Below, one piece after another: positions 8,126 to 15,849 of a DNA stretch of 38,408 bases. A program made the translations under genes and the position numbers. Location: the NCBI GenBank assembly GCA_035545895.1, contig DASZXJ010000241.1, positions 1 to 38,408 on the forward strand, given 5' to 3'. The notes under the pieces were generated by a model. That model was not told the DNA's origin, did no database searches, and saw only the letters and a program-made list of their open reading frames with translations. This DNA is from DASZXJ01 sp035545895 (GTDB lineage Bacteria > Planctomycetota > Phycisphaerae > Tepidisphaerales > Tepidisphaeraceae). Each line of letters starts with the position of its first letter. Positions within the stretch are counted from its first letter, which is position 1.

Positions 8126-9529
8126 TTAGGACGCCGATTTGATCAGTGGCGCGGTCAGGGCATCGATATTATTTTTGGCATCGTGATAATCTATGAATTG
8201 CTTTGGATCGGTGTGATTCAGATATTCCTCAAGGTTCGTATAACCATCCTTATCCGAATCAAGTTGCGCATCTGCGGGATCTTTGGGGTTCAGGCCGTGA
8301 GCAGCTTCCCATTCATCGGGCAGGCCATCATGGTCGCTGTCAATCGGCGCGGGCGCTGACTTCAGCTCCGGCCAGCCACCGACTTCGTTTTGCGAGTTGA
8401 TCAACGAGCCCTTGCGATCAATTACTTCCTGAATGATCTTTGCATCGGCTGCATCACGCTTGGGCAATGAACCGCCAACCGATGCAAGAACGGCTTTATA
8501 TGCGTTCTCCGCCGATAGCGTATTCATCACGGGCGATTGGAATGCCTTGTCGGCAATCTTGACGTGCGTTTCGCCGGTGATCTTTTTCGGATCGATGAAG
8601 CCTGAGTTATTGCGCGTCAGCTCTTCATTTCCTTCGTAAATATTGCCCTGAATGAAAAAGTTGAGATCGGAAGCGCCGCCGACGTGGATCGGAAACTTGG
8701 CCGTGGTGCTGGGACCGGGCCGAATGTAGTTCCCGACATAATTGGCATTGAAAATTCCCTGCGTCAGACCCGAGCAGATTTCGCCAAAGTCGTACATCAC
8801 GTTATTGCGAACATCGAAAAACGGGTGCGAGCCACGTCCATATGCATCGCCAAGACGCGGATTTCTGGATTTATTGTGCGCCCAGAGATTGTGATACCAC
8901 GATACCGATCCATTGGCCCGCGCCAGCGAGCCATAACCGTGATTGCCCTTGGCATGAATGCTGTGGTTCAACCCTTCGGCGATGAGACACCATTGTACGG
9001 TGATATGGTCATCATCTCCGGAAGTCGAAAGTCCTTCATCGACCGACCAGGTGGCTGAACAGTGATCGAGAATCACATTGCGACAGCCGTTCATAATGCC
9101 GATGGCGTCATCCTCCTGCTCATGCTGATCGCCAAGGCGGCTACGAATGAAACGAACAACCACATCGTGCGACTGTACTCGAAATGTGAAATAGCGTACG
9201 CAGATCCCGTCGCCCGGCGCCGTCTGGCCCGCCACGGTAATAAACGGCTGGTCGATGATCAGCGGCTTTTGCAGATCGATCGTGCCGGAGACTCGAAAAA
9301 TCACCGTGCGGTGCGCTTCGCTGACAGCGTCGCGAAACGACCCGGGACCGGAGTCATTGAGGTTGGTAACCTCGTAGACTGTTCCACCACGTCCGCCCGG
9401 CGTGAGAGCGCCAAACCCTTCAGCGCCTGGAAATGCGGGAATCCCCGACGGCTGGGATGTTTGCCCACCCGCGGAAAACGAAAAAACCAAAACCGAAACA
9501 GCGAACGCAATAATGCTTTTGTTCATCAT
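8126..9529 (-). CDS. exported pectate-lyase-like protein with Ca-binding repeats
   Basis: A 467-residue secreted protein: signal peptide 1-22, then a right-handed beta-helix resembling polysaccharide lyase family 1. Visible family features include PAFPGAEGFGA (31-41), GGRGGTVYEVTNLNDSGPGS (46-64), the FRVSGTI strand, and the conserved core around DDAIGI (140-145) and ILDHCSATWSVDEGLS (153-168). From about 396 there are acidic DxDxDG repeats (DSDHDGLPDEWE; DSDKDGYTNLEEY), which are thrombospondin type 3/EF-like calcium sites. The expected activity is beta-elimination of pectin-like polyuronates outside the cytoplasm. The substrate is inferred from the family only, because many planctomycete members of this group have no tested activity. 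No clear Shine-Dalgarno precedes the two adjacent ATG codons. Confidence 0.87.
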   Translation of the reverse strand: MMNKSIIAFAVSVLVFSFSAGGQTSQPSGIPAFPGAEGFGALTPGGRGGTVYEVTNLNDSGPGSFRDAVSEAHRTVIFRVSGTIDLQKPLIIDQPFITVAGQTAPGDGICVRYFTFRVQSHDVVVRFIRSRLGDQHEQEDDAIGIMNGCRNVILDHCSATWSVDEGLSTSGDDDHITVQWCLIAEGLNHSIHAKGNHGYGSLARANGSVSWYHNLWAHNKSRNPRLGDAYGRGSHPFFDVRNNVMYDFGEICSGLTQGIFNANYVGNYIRPGPSTTAKFPIHVGGASDLNFFIQGNIYEGNEELTRNNSGFIDPKKITGETHVKIADKAFQSPVMNTLSAENAYKAVLASVGGSLPKRDAADAKIIQEVIDRKGSLINSQNEVGGWPELKSAPAPIDSDHDGLPDEWEAAHGLNPKDPADAQLDSDKDGYTNLEEYLNHTDPKQFIDYHDAKNNIDALTAPLIKSAS

Positions 9530-9775
9530 CAGGATTTGCTCCGAACAACATTACCGCCTCAGAAGGCTTGGCGTTGAACCCTCACCTCATGTCATGTGAC
9601 GGACGGGTCACCAAGCCATCTTTCTGATTAAAATCCACATTCATGAAAGTTGATTCGTATCCCTGATGGATGACGGCTTGATGTTTGCAGATGGGAACAG
9701 AAGTCGCGATGTCCTCAGCGACCTAACGCACGAGCCGTGCCTGAGCCATTGTCCGTACGCCGCTTATCAAACAAA
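9530..9775. other. intergenic region, no gene seen
   Basis: Together with the adjacent terminator and short spacer this is a gene-free gap of about 300 bases upstream of the pectate-lyase gene and downstream of the Cys-rich peptide gene. It should contain the minus-strand promoter of the pectate-lyase gene, but no convincing -35/-10 pair stands out. I see no RNA gene or repeat in it. Confidence 0.4.
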
Positions 9776-9811
9776 AACACCGCGACGGATTGCTTAATCC
9801 GCCGCGGTGTT
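9776..9811 (-). terminator. Rho-independent terminator of Cys-rich peptide gene
   Basis: Read on the minus strand this is a 16-base-pair hairpin with one mismatch, AACACCGCGGCGGATT paired to AATCCGTCGCGGTGTT, with a 4-base loop. It continues into TTTGTTTG. It begins about 20 bases after the stop of the Cys-rich exported peptide and is a strong intrinsic terminator in that direction. Confidence 0.9.
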
Positions 9812-9830
9812 GAATTGCCAAAATCCGCAT

Positions 9831-10112
9831 TTAATTGCTGGCACAGCAGGATTCAGCCGCACAGGTGTGAGCAAATTTGCCCGTCGTGAAGAAGTTATCC
9901 AACGCCGACTTGCAACTGTCGCAGTTCATCGTTTTGACGTAGGTGTAGTCCACCACCCTGCCCTTTGGCGCAACCGGAACTTTCGTCCAGACGTATTCGC
10001 ACTTGTGGCCGGCAGATGGCGCGGTCGTCGGCGCTGCGCTGGTTACACTGACGAACATCGAGCTTGCGAGCACAACGGCGCCCGCCAACATTATTTTGAA
10101 TGAATTGAACAT
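9831..10112 (-). CDS. small exported Cys-rich protein
   Basis: I do not recognise a characterised family. The 93-residue product has a signal peptide (MFNSFKIMLAGAVVLASSM..., cleavage near TSA-AP) and a mature part of about 65 residues with six cysteines: one near residue 38, a CDSC pair at 64-67, one in FAHTC (84) and a terminal CC at 89-90. The CxxC motif and the two terminal cysteines suggest disulfides or metal binding in the periplasm. The ATG at 10112 has GATGAGG at good spacing and is preferred over an in-frame ATG four codons upstream (10124). It is a single-gene unit with its own strong terminator, diverging from the zinc-ribbon gene. Confidence 0.75.
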   Translation of the reverse strand: MFNSFKIMLAGAVVLASSMFVSVTSAAPTTAPSAGHKCEYVWTKVPVAPKGRVVDYTYVKTMNCDSCKSALDNFFTTGKFAHTCAAESCCASN

Positions 10113-10266
10113 GACAAACCTCATCGCATTTGAAAAACCGCCGGCATTGATGCGGCCGACCCGGCCGCTTTGCCGAACTTGTTATCCACTATTCCAAACG
10201 AAAATCAGATGGGATTTGGTTCAATGCCCTTAATTTTAATGATTTCGCTTAACCGGCCCATAATTG

Positions 10267-10566
10267 ATGTTAAAATCAGTTCCGATGCTTGGTACGCCTT
10301 TTGACGGAATTCCTCTCAGCCAAGTCATTGGATATCTCCTTCGGCTTTACGGGTTTTTTCTTCCTCCGGTTCTGCTCCCGACATTGGGATTTTTCGGGAT
10401 CGCGTGGCTTCTGGGCAGTCTGGTCGAGTTTCGAAATCGCAGGCAAATTGACGGCATTGAACACAAGCTCAAATCACGCATCTGCCTGAAGTGCGGATAC
10501 GACCTTCGTGCCAGCCGCGAGCGATGCCCTGAGTGTGGCGAGCGAATTCCACGCGAAGTTCTGTAA
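10267..10566 (+). CDS. small membrane protein with C-terminal zinc ribbon
   Basis: A 99-residue protein with a hydrophobic region at about 20-52 (one or two transmembrane helices broken by LPPVLLP). A short basic linker leads to a zinc ribbon, Cys73-x2-Cys76-GYDLR followed by Cys87-PE-Cys90-G. The CxxCGYDLR...CPECG ribbon on small membrane proteins is very common in planctomycetes, and its function is unknown. The ATG at 10267 is chosen; a TTG immediately before and an ATG at 10285 are alternatives. It lies 31 bases upstream of apt, and a second zinc-ribbon membrane protein follows apt, so the three may be cotranscribed. Confidence 0.8.
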   Translation: MLKSVPMLGTPFDGIPLSQVIGYLLRLYGFFLPPVLLPTLGFFGIAWLLGSLVEFRNRRQIDGIEHKLKSRICLKCGYDLRASRERCPECGERIPREVL

Positions 10567-10597
10567 CAAGCGTGCAAGGCAGTTTACAATCCGCCGC

Positions 10598-11116
10598 ATG
10601 TCAGACGCCATTAAACGCCTTATTCGTGACATTCCGGATTTTCCGAAAAAGGGAGTTCTCTTCCGCGACATTACGCCATTGCTGGCTGATGCATCGGGGC
10701 TGGCGCTGTCGATTGAACTGCTCGCCAATCCATTTCGTGGAAAACATATCGACCTGGTCGTTGGCGCGGAAAGCCGCGGGTTTATTTTTGGAACGGCGGT
10801 GGCGTGCTGTCTGTCAGCGGGGTTCGCGCTGGTGCGCAAACCGGGCAAGTTGCCGCACAAAAAAGTTTCGATGAGTTATGAGCTGGAATATGGAACTGAC
10901 AGCCTGGAAATGCACGCCGACTCGATCGTTGCGGGCCAGCGCGTGCTGATCGTGGACGATGTGCTCGCCACCGGTGGCACGATGAAGGCTTGCTGCGATC
11001 TCGTGAGACAACTGGGCGGAAATCTTGCAGGCGTTGCAGTGCTGATCGAGCTGACCGGCTTGCGAGGTCGAGACAAGATCGCCCCGTGCAGCGCGCATTC
11101 GGTGCTTCAGTATTAG
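10598..11116 (+). CDS. apt: adenine phosphoribosyltransferase
   Basis: Apt salvages adenine: adenine + PRPP gives AMP + pyrophosphate in the cytoplasm. The 172-residue protein matches the family length. It opens with the typical IRDIPDFPKKGVLFRDITPLL (9-29) and has VVGAESRGFIFG (54-65), the flexible catalytic loop with RKPGKLP (80-86) and SYELEYGTDSLEMH (93-106). The PRPP-binding signature is VLIVDDVLATGGTMKA (116-131). The ATG at 10598 begins exactly where family members start, and longer in-frame extensions upstream look non-coding. It sits four bases before the next zinc-ribbon gene. Confidence 0.95.
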   Translation: MSDAIKRLIRDIPDFPKKGVLFRDITPLLADASGLALSIELLANPFRGKHIDLVVGAESRGFIFGTAVACCLSAGFALVRKPGKLPHKKVSMSYELEYGTDSLEMHADSIVAGQRVLIVDDVLATGGTMKACCDLVRQLGGNLAGVAVLIELTGLRGRDKIAPCSAHSVLQY

Positions 11117-11120
11117 CAAT

Positions 11121-11405
11121 ATGGCTATGTTTGGAATCTCCCTCGCGGTGTTGCTTCTGTGCGGACTGATCCTCGCGCGACGGTCAGTCAAGTTTTGGAT
11201 CAATCGACTTCAATCAAGGATGGAAGATAAACAGATGAGCCGGCGTTGTTATTGCGGATATCTGCTGGAAGGTTTGGATATGGCCCGTTGCCCTGAATGT
11301 GGGCGGGTCAGAAATTTCGATGCGACCGCCGAGGAACTGGGACTGACACAAGAGGAACTCGCCCGCGCCCAGCAGCGGCAACAGGAACGCGAAGCGAGGC
11401 AATAA
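11121..11405 (+). CDS. small membrane protein with zinc ribbon
   Basis: A 94-residue protein with one N-terminal transmembrane helix (about 3-19), a basic stretch (20-42) and a zinc ribbon with Cys43-x-Cys45 and Cys57-x2-Cys60 (CPECG). The first knuckle is CYCGY rather than the CxxCGY form seen upstream of apt. A Gln/Glu/Arg-rich tail follows (AEELGLTQEEL, then AQQRQQEREARQ), likely helical. It starts four bases after the apt stop, so it is very likely translated from the same mRNA. It belongs to the same planctomycete-type group as the protein upstream of apt; function unknown. Confidence 0.75.
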   Translation: MAMFGISLAVLLLCGLILARRSVKFWINRLQSRMEDKQMSRRCYCGYLLEGLDMARCPECGRVRNFDATAEELGLTQEELARAQQRQQEREARQ

Positions 11406-11412
11406 TAATCTC

Positions 11413-12756
11413 TCACAAGCCGTTCATCTTCATCATCATCCCGCCATCCTCTGGATCCTTCTGCTCCGGCTCGCTCGTTTGAATCTGCGATGGATGAGCG
11501 GCAGGTGAAATTGATGCAGGCAAATTGTCAAGCATCGCGATTGGCTCAAATCGATTTTGAAGCACCGCCGGCGAATCGACATTGAGCCAGCCGTCCAGCA
11601 AAGTGGCATAAACCCGCCGGAAATCAGTCGTATATTTCAAATCGCCGGATTCAAGTTTGTCGAGCGAAGGATATTGACCAAAAAGACCGCCATTTACTTT
11701 ATTGCCGACGACAAACATCGGCCCGGCCGCGCCATGATCCGTGCCGCCGGAATCGTTTTGCGCCACGCGCCGGCCAAATTCGCTGAAACACATCACCACC
11801 ACTTTGTCAGCCAGCTTCTTGGCATCCAGATCCGCCAGAAATGCGCGAATGGAACTGGCAACATTCGAAAGCACCTGTTCGTGCGTGCCCAACTGATTGG
11901 CATGAGTGTCGAACCCGCTCACATCGCAGTAAAACAGTTTTGTTCCGAAGTTCCCCGCGATGATCTGCGCGATCAGCTTCAACCGATTGCCGAGATTTTC
12001 CGGGTAATTCACGTCGGGCTTATACGCACCGGTGACGCGTCGAATCTGGTCTGATGAAATAATCGCATTGGTCGCAGTTCGAGAAAGGAATTGTAAGGCA
12101 GGCGAACTTTTTTCCGCCGCATTCAGTTCACGGATCATTCGTCCAATCGTTGCCGAATCGGCACTTGAGCTGGACTCGGTCCGCAGGCGATATTCGTCCA
12201 TCGATTGAATTGATGGCACCGGCGCCACATCATTCACCAGCGCCTGCGGCAGTTCAGTGCCGATGTTCACCGCCTGTAACGGGCCCGTGCCACGCTGCAG
12301 ATGTTCGAGATAATGTCCAAGCCAGCCGCCCTGCTGGCCGTTCACCGGATCGGCTGCGTGCCAGATCGACATCGATTCAAAATGCGATCGATTGGGATTG
12401 GGATACCCGCAGCCGTTGACAATCGCCAGCCGCCCCTGATCGAACAATTCCTTGAACGCGCCCATTCCCGGATTCAGCGCAAAATCGTCGTTGAGTTTGT
12501 GATATTTCTGTTTGATGCCGATGCCCGGCCGAGCCTTGAGATAAATATCATTTTCGACGGGAATGATCGTATTAAGCCCATCGTTGCCGCCGCTTAATTG
12601 AACAACGACGAGTATATTGTCGTCGCTGACGGGAGAGGTTGCCGGGGCATCCGCGCGCGCAAACTGCGCGAGGAAGGCCGGCATGGTCGATGCGAGACTG
12701 ACAACGGAAAGACCGCCAAGTCCGACCTTGAGCATCTCTCGGCGTGTTGTTTGCAT
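11413..12756 (-). CDS. DUF1501 family exported protein (Tat signal)
   Basis: A 447-residue member of the DUF1501 family, which has an alkaline-phosphatase-superfamily-like fold (sulfatase relatives). The N-terminus is a twin-arginine signal (TTRREMLKVGLGG, then hydrophobic SVVSLASTMPAFLA). Family motifs are VVQLSGGNDGLNTIIP, RSHFESMSIWHA, GFDTHANQ and FSEFGRRVAQNDSGGTDHG. The ATG at 12756 has AGGAG seven bases upstream and starts directly before the twin arginines. A GTG at 12777, overlapping the upstream stop, would add seven residues. The C-terminus is Met/Gly/Asp-rich. It is the second gene of a two-gene operon with the DUF1800 protein, a pairing conserved across planctomycetes and some other bacteria. 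The pair's function is not established. Confidence 0.9.
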   Translation of the reverse strand: MQTTRREMLKVGLGGLSVVSLASTMPAFLAQFARADAPATSPVSDDNILVVVQLSGGNDGLNTIIPVENDIYLKARPGIGIKQKYHKLNDDFALNPGMGAFKELFDQGRLAIVNGCGYPNPNRSHFESMSIWHAADPVNGQQGGWLGHYLEHLQRGTGPLQAVNIGTELPQALVNDVAPVPSIQSMDEYRLRTESSSSADSATIGRMIRELNAAEKSSPALQFLSRTATNAIISSDQIRRVTGAYKPDVNYPENLGNRLKLIAQIIAGNFGTKLFYCDVSGFDTHANQLGTHEQVLSNVASSIRAFLADLDAKKLADKVVVMCFSEFGRRVAQNDSGGTDHGAAGPMFVVGNKVNGGLFGQYPSLDKLESGDLKYTTDFRRVYATLLDGWLNVDSPAVLQNRFEPIAMLDNLPASISPAAHPSQIQTSEPEQKDPEDGGMMMKMNGL

Positions 12757-12773
12757 GGCCAGGCTCCTGAGTT

Positions 12774-14162
12774 TCACGCGAGCTGATATTCCGGCGTCGC
12801 CATCATCAGATGAATCACGCCTCGCACTTTTGTATTGACATTTCCCGCATTAAATACGAATTCGCCAACCTGCCCATTGCTGCCGCGCGCCATGAAAACC
12901 ATAAACTTCAGGCGATCCTCATTCGATAGATTTCCATCGAGCAAAACGCGCGAAAAATAATCGACGATGTTTTCAGCCCTGGTCATTCCGGCTTTGTCGA
13001 ACAGCGCGACAAAATCGGTTTTGCGGGCGAAATCGCGTTGCGATCCAAGTGCTTCACCGTAGTTGAATCGCACGAGCATCGTATTGGCATTGATCCATGT
13101 TTCGTTGCCATCCCAGCCTTTGACATTGGGCGGAAAAAGAAGGTTCTGTCCCATGCGGCTCATCGATTGGCGAACATTTTCCATGTTGATTTTGCCCCCC
13201 ACCGCCAGCGCTCCGCCAACGGCGACCTCGGCTGGGCTCTTGATCCGGCTTCGGTATGCCCATGCGCTATAAAACATTCGGCTGGTTGCAATCTGCTTGA
13301 GCACCGGCTTGATCTGCCACTTGTTGTCGAGCAGCGACTTCGCGTAAAAGTCGATTGCCTCAGTGGGCGGCTCGGGATGGACAAACTCGCAAAAAAGCTT
13401 TTTCGAAAGATGCTTTGAGGCAGCCGATTGATCGAGAATCAGATCAATCGCGGACTGACTGTCGAATTTTCCTTTAACTCCAAAGATTTCCTTCTCGCCA
13501 TCGTCGAATTGCTTTGGCTCAAATGCACTTTGCCCATTGCGGATTTGCCAACCCGTAAAACATCGGGCCAGCTCCTGAACATCGTGTTCGGTATAGTTGC
13601 CGACGCCCAGCGTAAACAACTCCATTAATTCGCGGGAATAGTTTTCGTTGGGTTTACCCTTTCGATTTGACTGGCCATCCAGCCAGACCAGCATGGCTGG
13701 ATCAGAGGTGACCGCGATCAGCAAATCGCGAAAGCTCTTCAACCCTTCCCGTCGAAACATCGCGATCTGCTGATCGAGATATCGCGAATTGCCAACTTTT
13801 GACCCGGATGTGGCAAACCGGTTGTGCCAGAACAGCGCGATCTTTTCCTGCGCCGGTTGCGGCGAATTGATCATGCGATAAACCCACCAGCGCTGCACAT
13901 TCTCAACTGAATCGAGATTGATCATTCCCTCCATCTGATCGATCAAATCTGCCAGCGGATCGATTGAAGCGTCATAATCCAGCAATGAATCCACCGCCTG
14001 CCGCGGCGAGAGCTTGAGCATTGCTTCGATCTTTTCGTTGGAAGATCCAAAGGTCAGGCGCCTAAGTAAATGAGCGACCTTTGGCAGATCCCATGGGTTG
14101 GCCTCTGTTGGTTCGTATGAGGAAAACGGGTCGGACGGGAATGAATTGATTGGGTCAGCCAT
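12774..14162 (-). CDS. DUF1800 family protein
   Basis: A 462-residue DUF1800 protein. Recognisable family motifs are HLLRRLTFGSSNEKIE near the N-terminus, EKIALFWHNRFATS, NENYSRELMELFTLGVGNYTEHDVQELARCFTGW, HLSKKLFCEFVHPEPP, FPPNVKGWDGNETWINANTMLVRFN and the terminal MMATPEYQL. No signal peptide is visible, although the partner DUF1501 protein has one. The family has no assigned activity. Its stop lies just inside a possible GTG start of the DUF1501 gene, so the two are tightly coupled. It diverges from the ABC transporter operon across about 125 bases. Confidence 0.9.
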   Translation of the reverse strand: MADPINSFPSDPFSSYEPTEANPWDLPKVAHLLRRLTFGSSNEKIEAMLKLSPRQAVDSLLDYDASIDPLADLIDQMEGMINLDSVENVQRWWVYRMINSPQPAQEKIALFWHNRFATSGSKVGNSRYLDQQIAMFRREGLKSFRDLLIAVTSDPAMLVWLDGQSNRKGKPNENYSRELMELFTLGVGNYTEHDVQELARCFTGWQIRNGQSAFEPKQFDDGEKEIFGVKGKFDSQSAIDLILDQSAASKHLSKKLFCEFVHPEPPTEAIDFYAKSLLDNKWQIKPVLKQIATSRMFYSAWAYRSRIKSPAEVAVGGALAVGGKINMENVRQSMSRMGQNLLFPPNVKGWDGNETWINANTMLVRFNYGEALGSQRDFARKTDFVALFDKAGMTRAENIVDYFSRVLLDGNLSNEDRLKFMVFMARGSNGQVGEFVFNAGNVNTKVRGVIHLMMATPEYQLA

Positions 14163-14288
14163 CTCCGCTCGCTCAATATCATACGCTCAAAATCGAATCG
14201 CCGGTCAGCAAAGTCCGATAGAAACGCAGGCAGGTGCAGGACGTTTGTATTGTGGTGCCCGTCCCGTCTACACTCATCGGCATTGCCC

Positions 14289-15068
14289 ATGCAGGTCCTG
14301 AACCAAGTAAACAGCAAGACAGGTGGAATCGCGGTGGATATGCAAGCGGTACGCCGCGAGTTCCAAGGCGGTGTCGTAGCAGTGGATGGACTCAATTTGC
14401 ACGTCGCATCGGGTGAATTCCTATCTGTTCTGGGTCCTTCCGGCTGCGGCAAATCGACACTGCTGCGGATGATAGCGGGGCTTGACCAACCCACTTCCGG
14501 CACCGTTCAAATAAGCAGTCAAAAAGGACGTGTTGCATTTGTTTTTCAGGATGCGCATTTGCTGCCTTGGCGAAATGTATTGACGAACGTTGCACTGCCC
14601 CTGGAACTGATGGGAGTTCCGCCAATCGAACGCTTTGAATCAGCGCGCGATGCAATCGAACAGGTCGGCCTTGCTGATGCGATCAATCGTTATCCAGGAC
14701 AATTGTCCGGCGGCATGAGAATGCGCGCTTCCCTAGCACGTGCACTGATTACCAATCCCGACCTATTGCTGCTTGATGAGCCATTCGCAGCACTGGATGA
14801 AATCACTCGTCAGCAATTGGATGAACAGCTCTATGACCTTTGGCAAAGCCGAGGCATGACGGTCATCTTCGTTACGCATTCCACAATTGAGGCTGCTTAC
14901 CTGGCGCAGCGGGCGATTGTAATGTCGCGCCGTCCGGGCAGAATCGTGCTGGATCATCGGCTCGATCTGCCGTCGAATCGCGACGCGAATTTGCGAATGG
15001 AAACAGGATTTGCGGGCCAAATGCGAGTGCTGTTCGATGCGCTGGATCGCCAGGGGATCGGTCAATGA
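14289..15068 (+). CDS. ABC transporter ATP-binding protein (SsuB/TauB/ThiZ type)
   Basis: The ATPase of an importer for small molecules. From the ATG at 14289 the product is 259 residues with Walker A GPSGCGKST, Q-loop FVFQDAHLLPWRNV, signature LSGGMRMRASLARAL, Walker B LLLLDEPFAALDE and the H-loop FVTHSTIEA. The LPW after the Q-loop and the FAALDE ending are typical of the nitrate/sulfonate/taurine and HMP-type subfamily. The start is uncertain: the ATG at 14289 lacks a Shine-Dalgarno, whereas a GTG at 14334 has AGGTGG seven bases upstream. The stop overlaps the permease ATG by four bases. With the permease and lipoprotein it makes a complete importer. Confidence 0.92.
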   Translation: MQVLNQVNSKTGGIAVDMQAVRREFQGGVVAVDGLNLHVASGEFLSVLGPSGCGKSTLLRMIAGLDQPTSGTVQISSQKGRVAFVFQDAHLLPWRNVLTNVALPLELMGVPPIERFESARDAIEQVGLADAINRYPGQLSGGMRMRASLARALITNPDLLLLDEPFAALDEITRQQLDEQLYDLWQSRGMTVIFVTHSTIEAAYLAQRAIVMSRRPGRIVLDHRLDLPSNRDANLRMETGFAGQMRVLFDALDRQGIGQ

Positions 15069-15832
15069 ACAAGACGCGATTCACTCGACTTCTATTGCCG
15101 CCATTAATACCGCTGGCGGCCATAACGCTGTTGGCGGAGGTGGCGGTGCGATGCGGATGGGTTCACTCGTTTTTGATTCCCGCACCAACGAACGTGATCG
15201 CATCGATTTTCCGGGATTGGCAGGACCTGGGGCGGGCAATCGTCGAAACCGGCTTTGCTTCGATTACAGGGTTTGCTTTCAGCACCATCATCGGAATTGC
15301 AATTGCCGTGACATTGTCTTCCTCCGTATGGATGCAGCGGGCGTTTTATCCCTATGCGGTCTTCTTTCAGACGGTGCCGATCATTGCAGTTGCGCCATTG
15401 CTGGTCATTTGGGTCGGATGGAACTGGACGGTGGCGACATCGGCATTCATCGTGTCGATTTTCCCCGTGATTGCCAACACGCTGACCGGCTTATTGTCAA
15501 CTGACCCTGCGTTGCGAGATCTGTTCAAACTATATGGTGCCAACGCTCCAGCCACCTTGCTCAAACTTCGATTGCCCTTTGCCCTGCCGAACATTTTGAC
15601 AGGATTACGCATTGCAGCCGGCTTGGCCGTCATCGGTGCAATCGTAGGCGAATTCATCACCGGCGCGGGCATCGGCGGGGTTATCCAGGTGTCCAGCCAA
15701 CAGCAACGCGTTGATAAAGTCTTCGCCGGTTTGCTGCTGGCTTCGCTTCTGGGCATCGGACTGTTTACACTGATCAACCTGATCAGCCGGATGGCGCTGC
15801 GAAACTGGCACGCTTCCGAATCGGCTACGTAA
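15065..15832 (+). CDS. ABC transporter permease (SsuC/ThiX type)
   Basis: A 255-residue inner-membrane permease of the binding-protein-dependent importer family, with about six hydrophobic helices. The cytoplasmic EAA loop is visible as LFKLYGANAPATLLKLRLPFALPNILTGLRI (about 157-187), which contacts the ATPase. The segment FLIPAPTNVIASI near residue 36 is typical of the SsuC/TauC/ThiX subfamily. The homodimer would form the channel. It overlaps the ATPase gene by ATGA and is followed 17 bases later by the substrate-binding lipoprotein. Confidence 0.92.
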   Translation: MNKTRFTRLLLPPLIPLAAITLLAEVAVRCGWVHSFLIPAPTNVIASIFRDWQDLGRAIVETGFASITGFAFSTIIGIAIAVTLSSSVWMQRAFYPYAVFFQTVPIIAVAPLLVIWVGWNWTVATSAFIVSIFPVIANTLTGLLSTDPALRDLFKLYGANAPATLLKLRLPFALPNILTGLRIAAGLAVIGAIVGEFITGAGIGGVIQVSSQQQRVDKVFAGLLLASLLGIGLFTLINLISRMALRNWHASESAT

Positions 15833-15849
15833 GGAAAGGAAGAACTCTC

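Noticed and set aside
10508..10597. N-terminal extension of apt
   Set aside because: The in-frame extension overlaps the zinc-ribbon gene and adds sequence absent from the family; the ATG at 10598 matches known starts.
14163..14288. TPP riboswitch before the NMT1/THI5-type transporter
   Set aside because: I looked for the conserved CUGAGA and ACCUGAU-type core elements and did not find them in this 125-base region.
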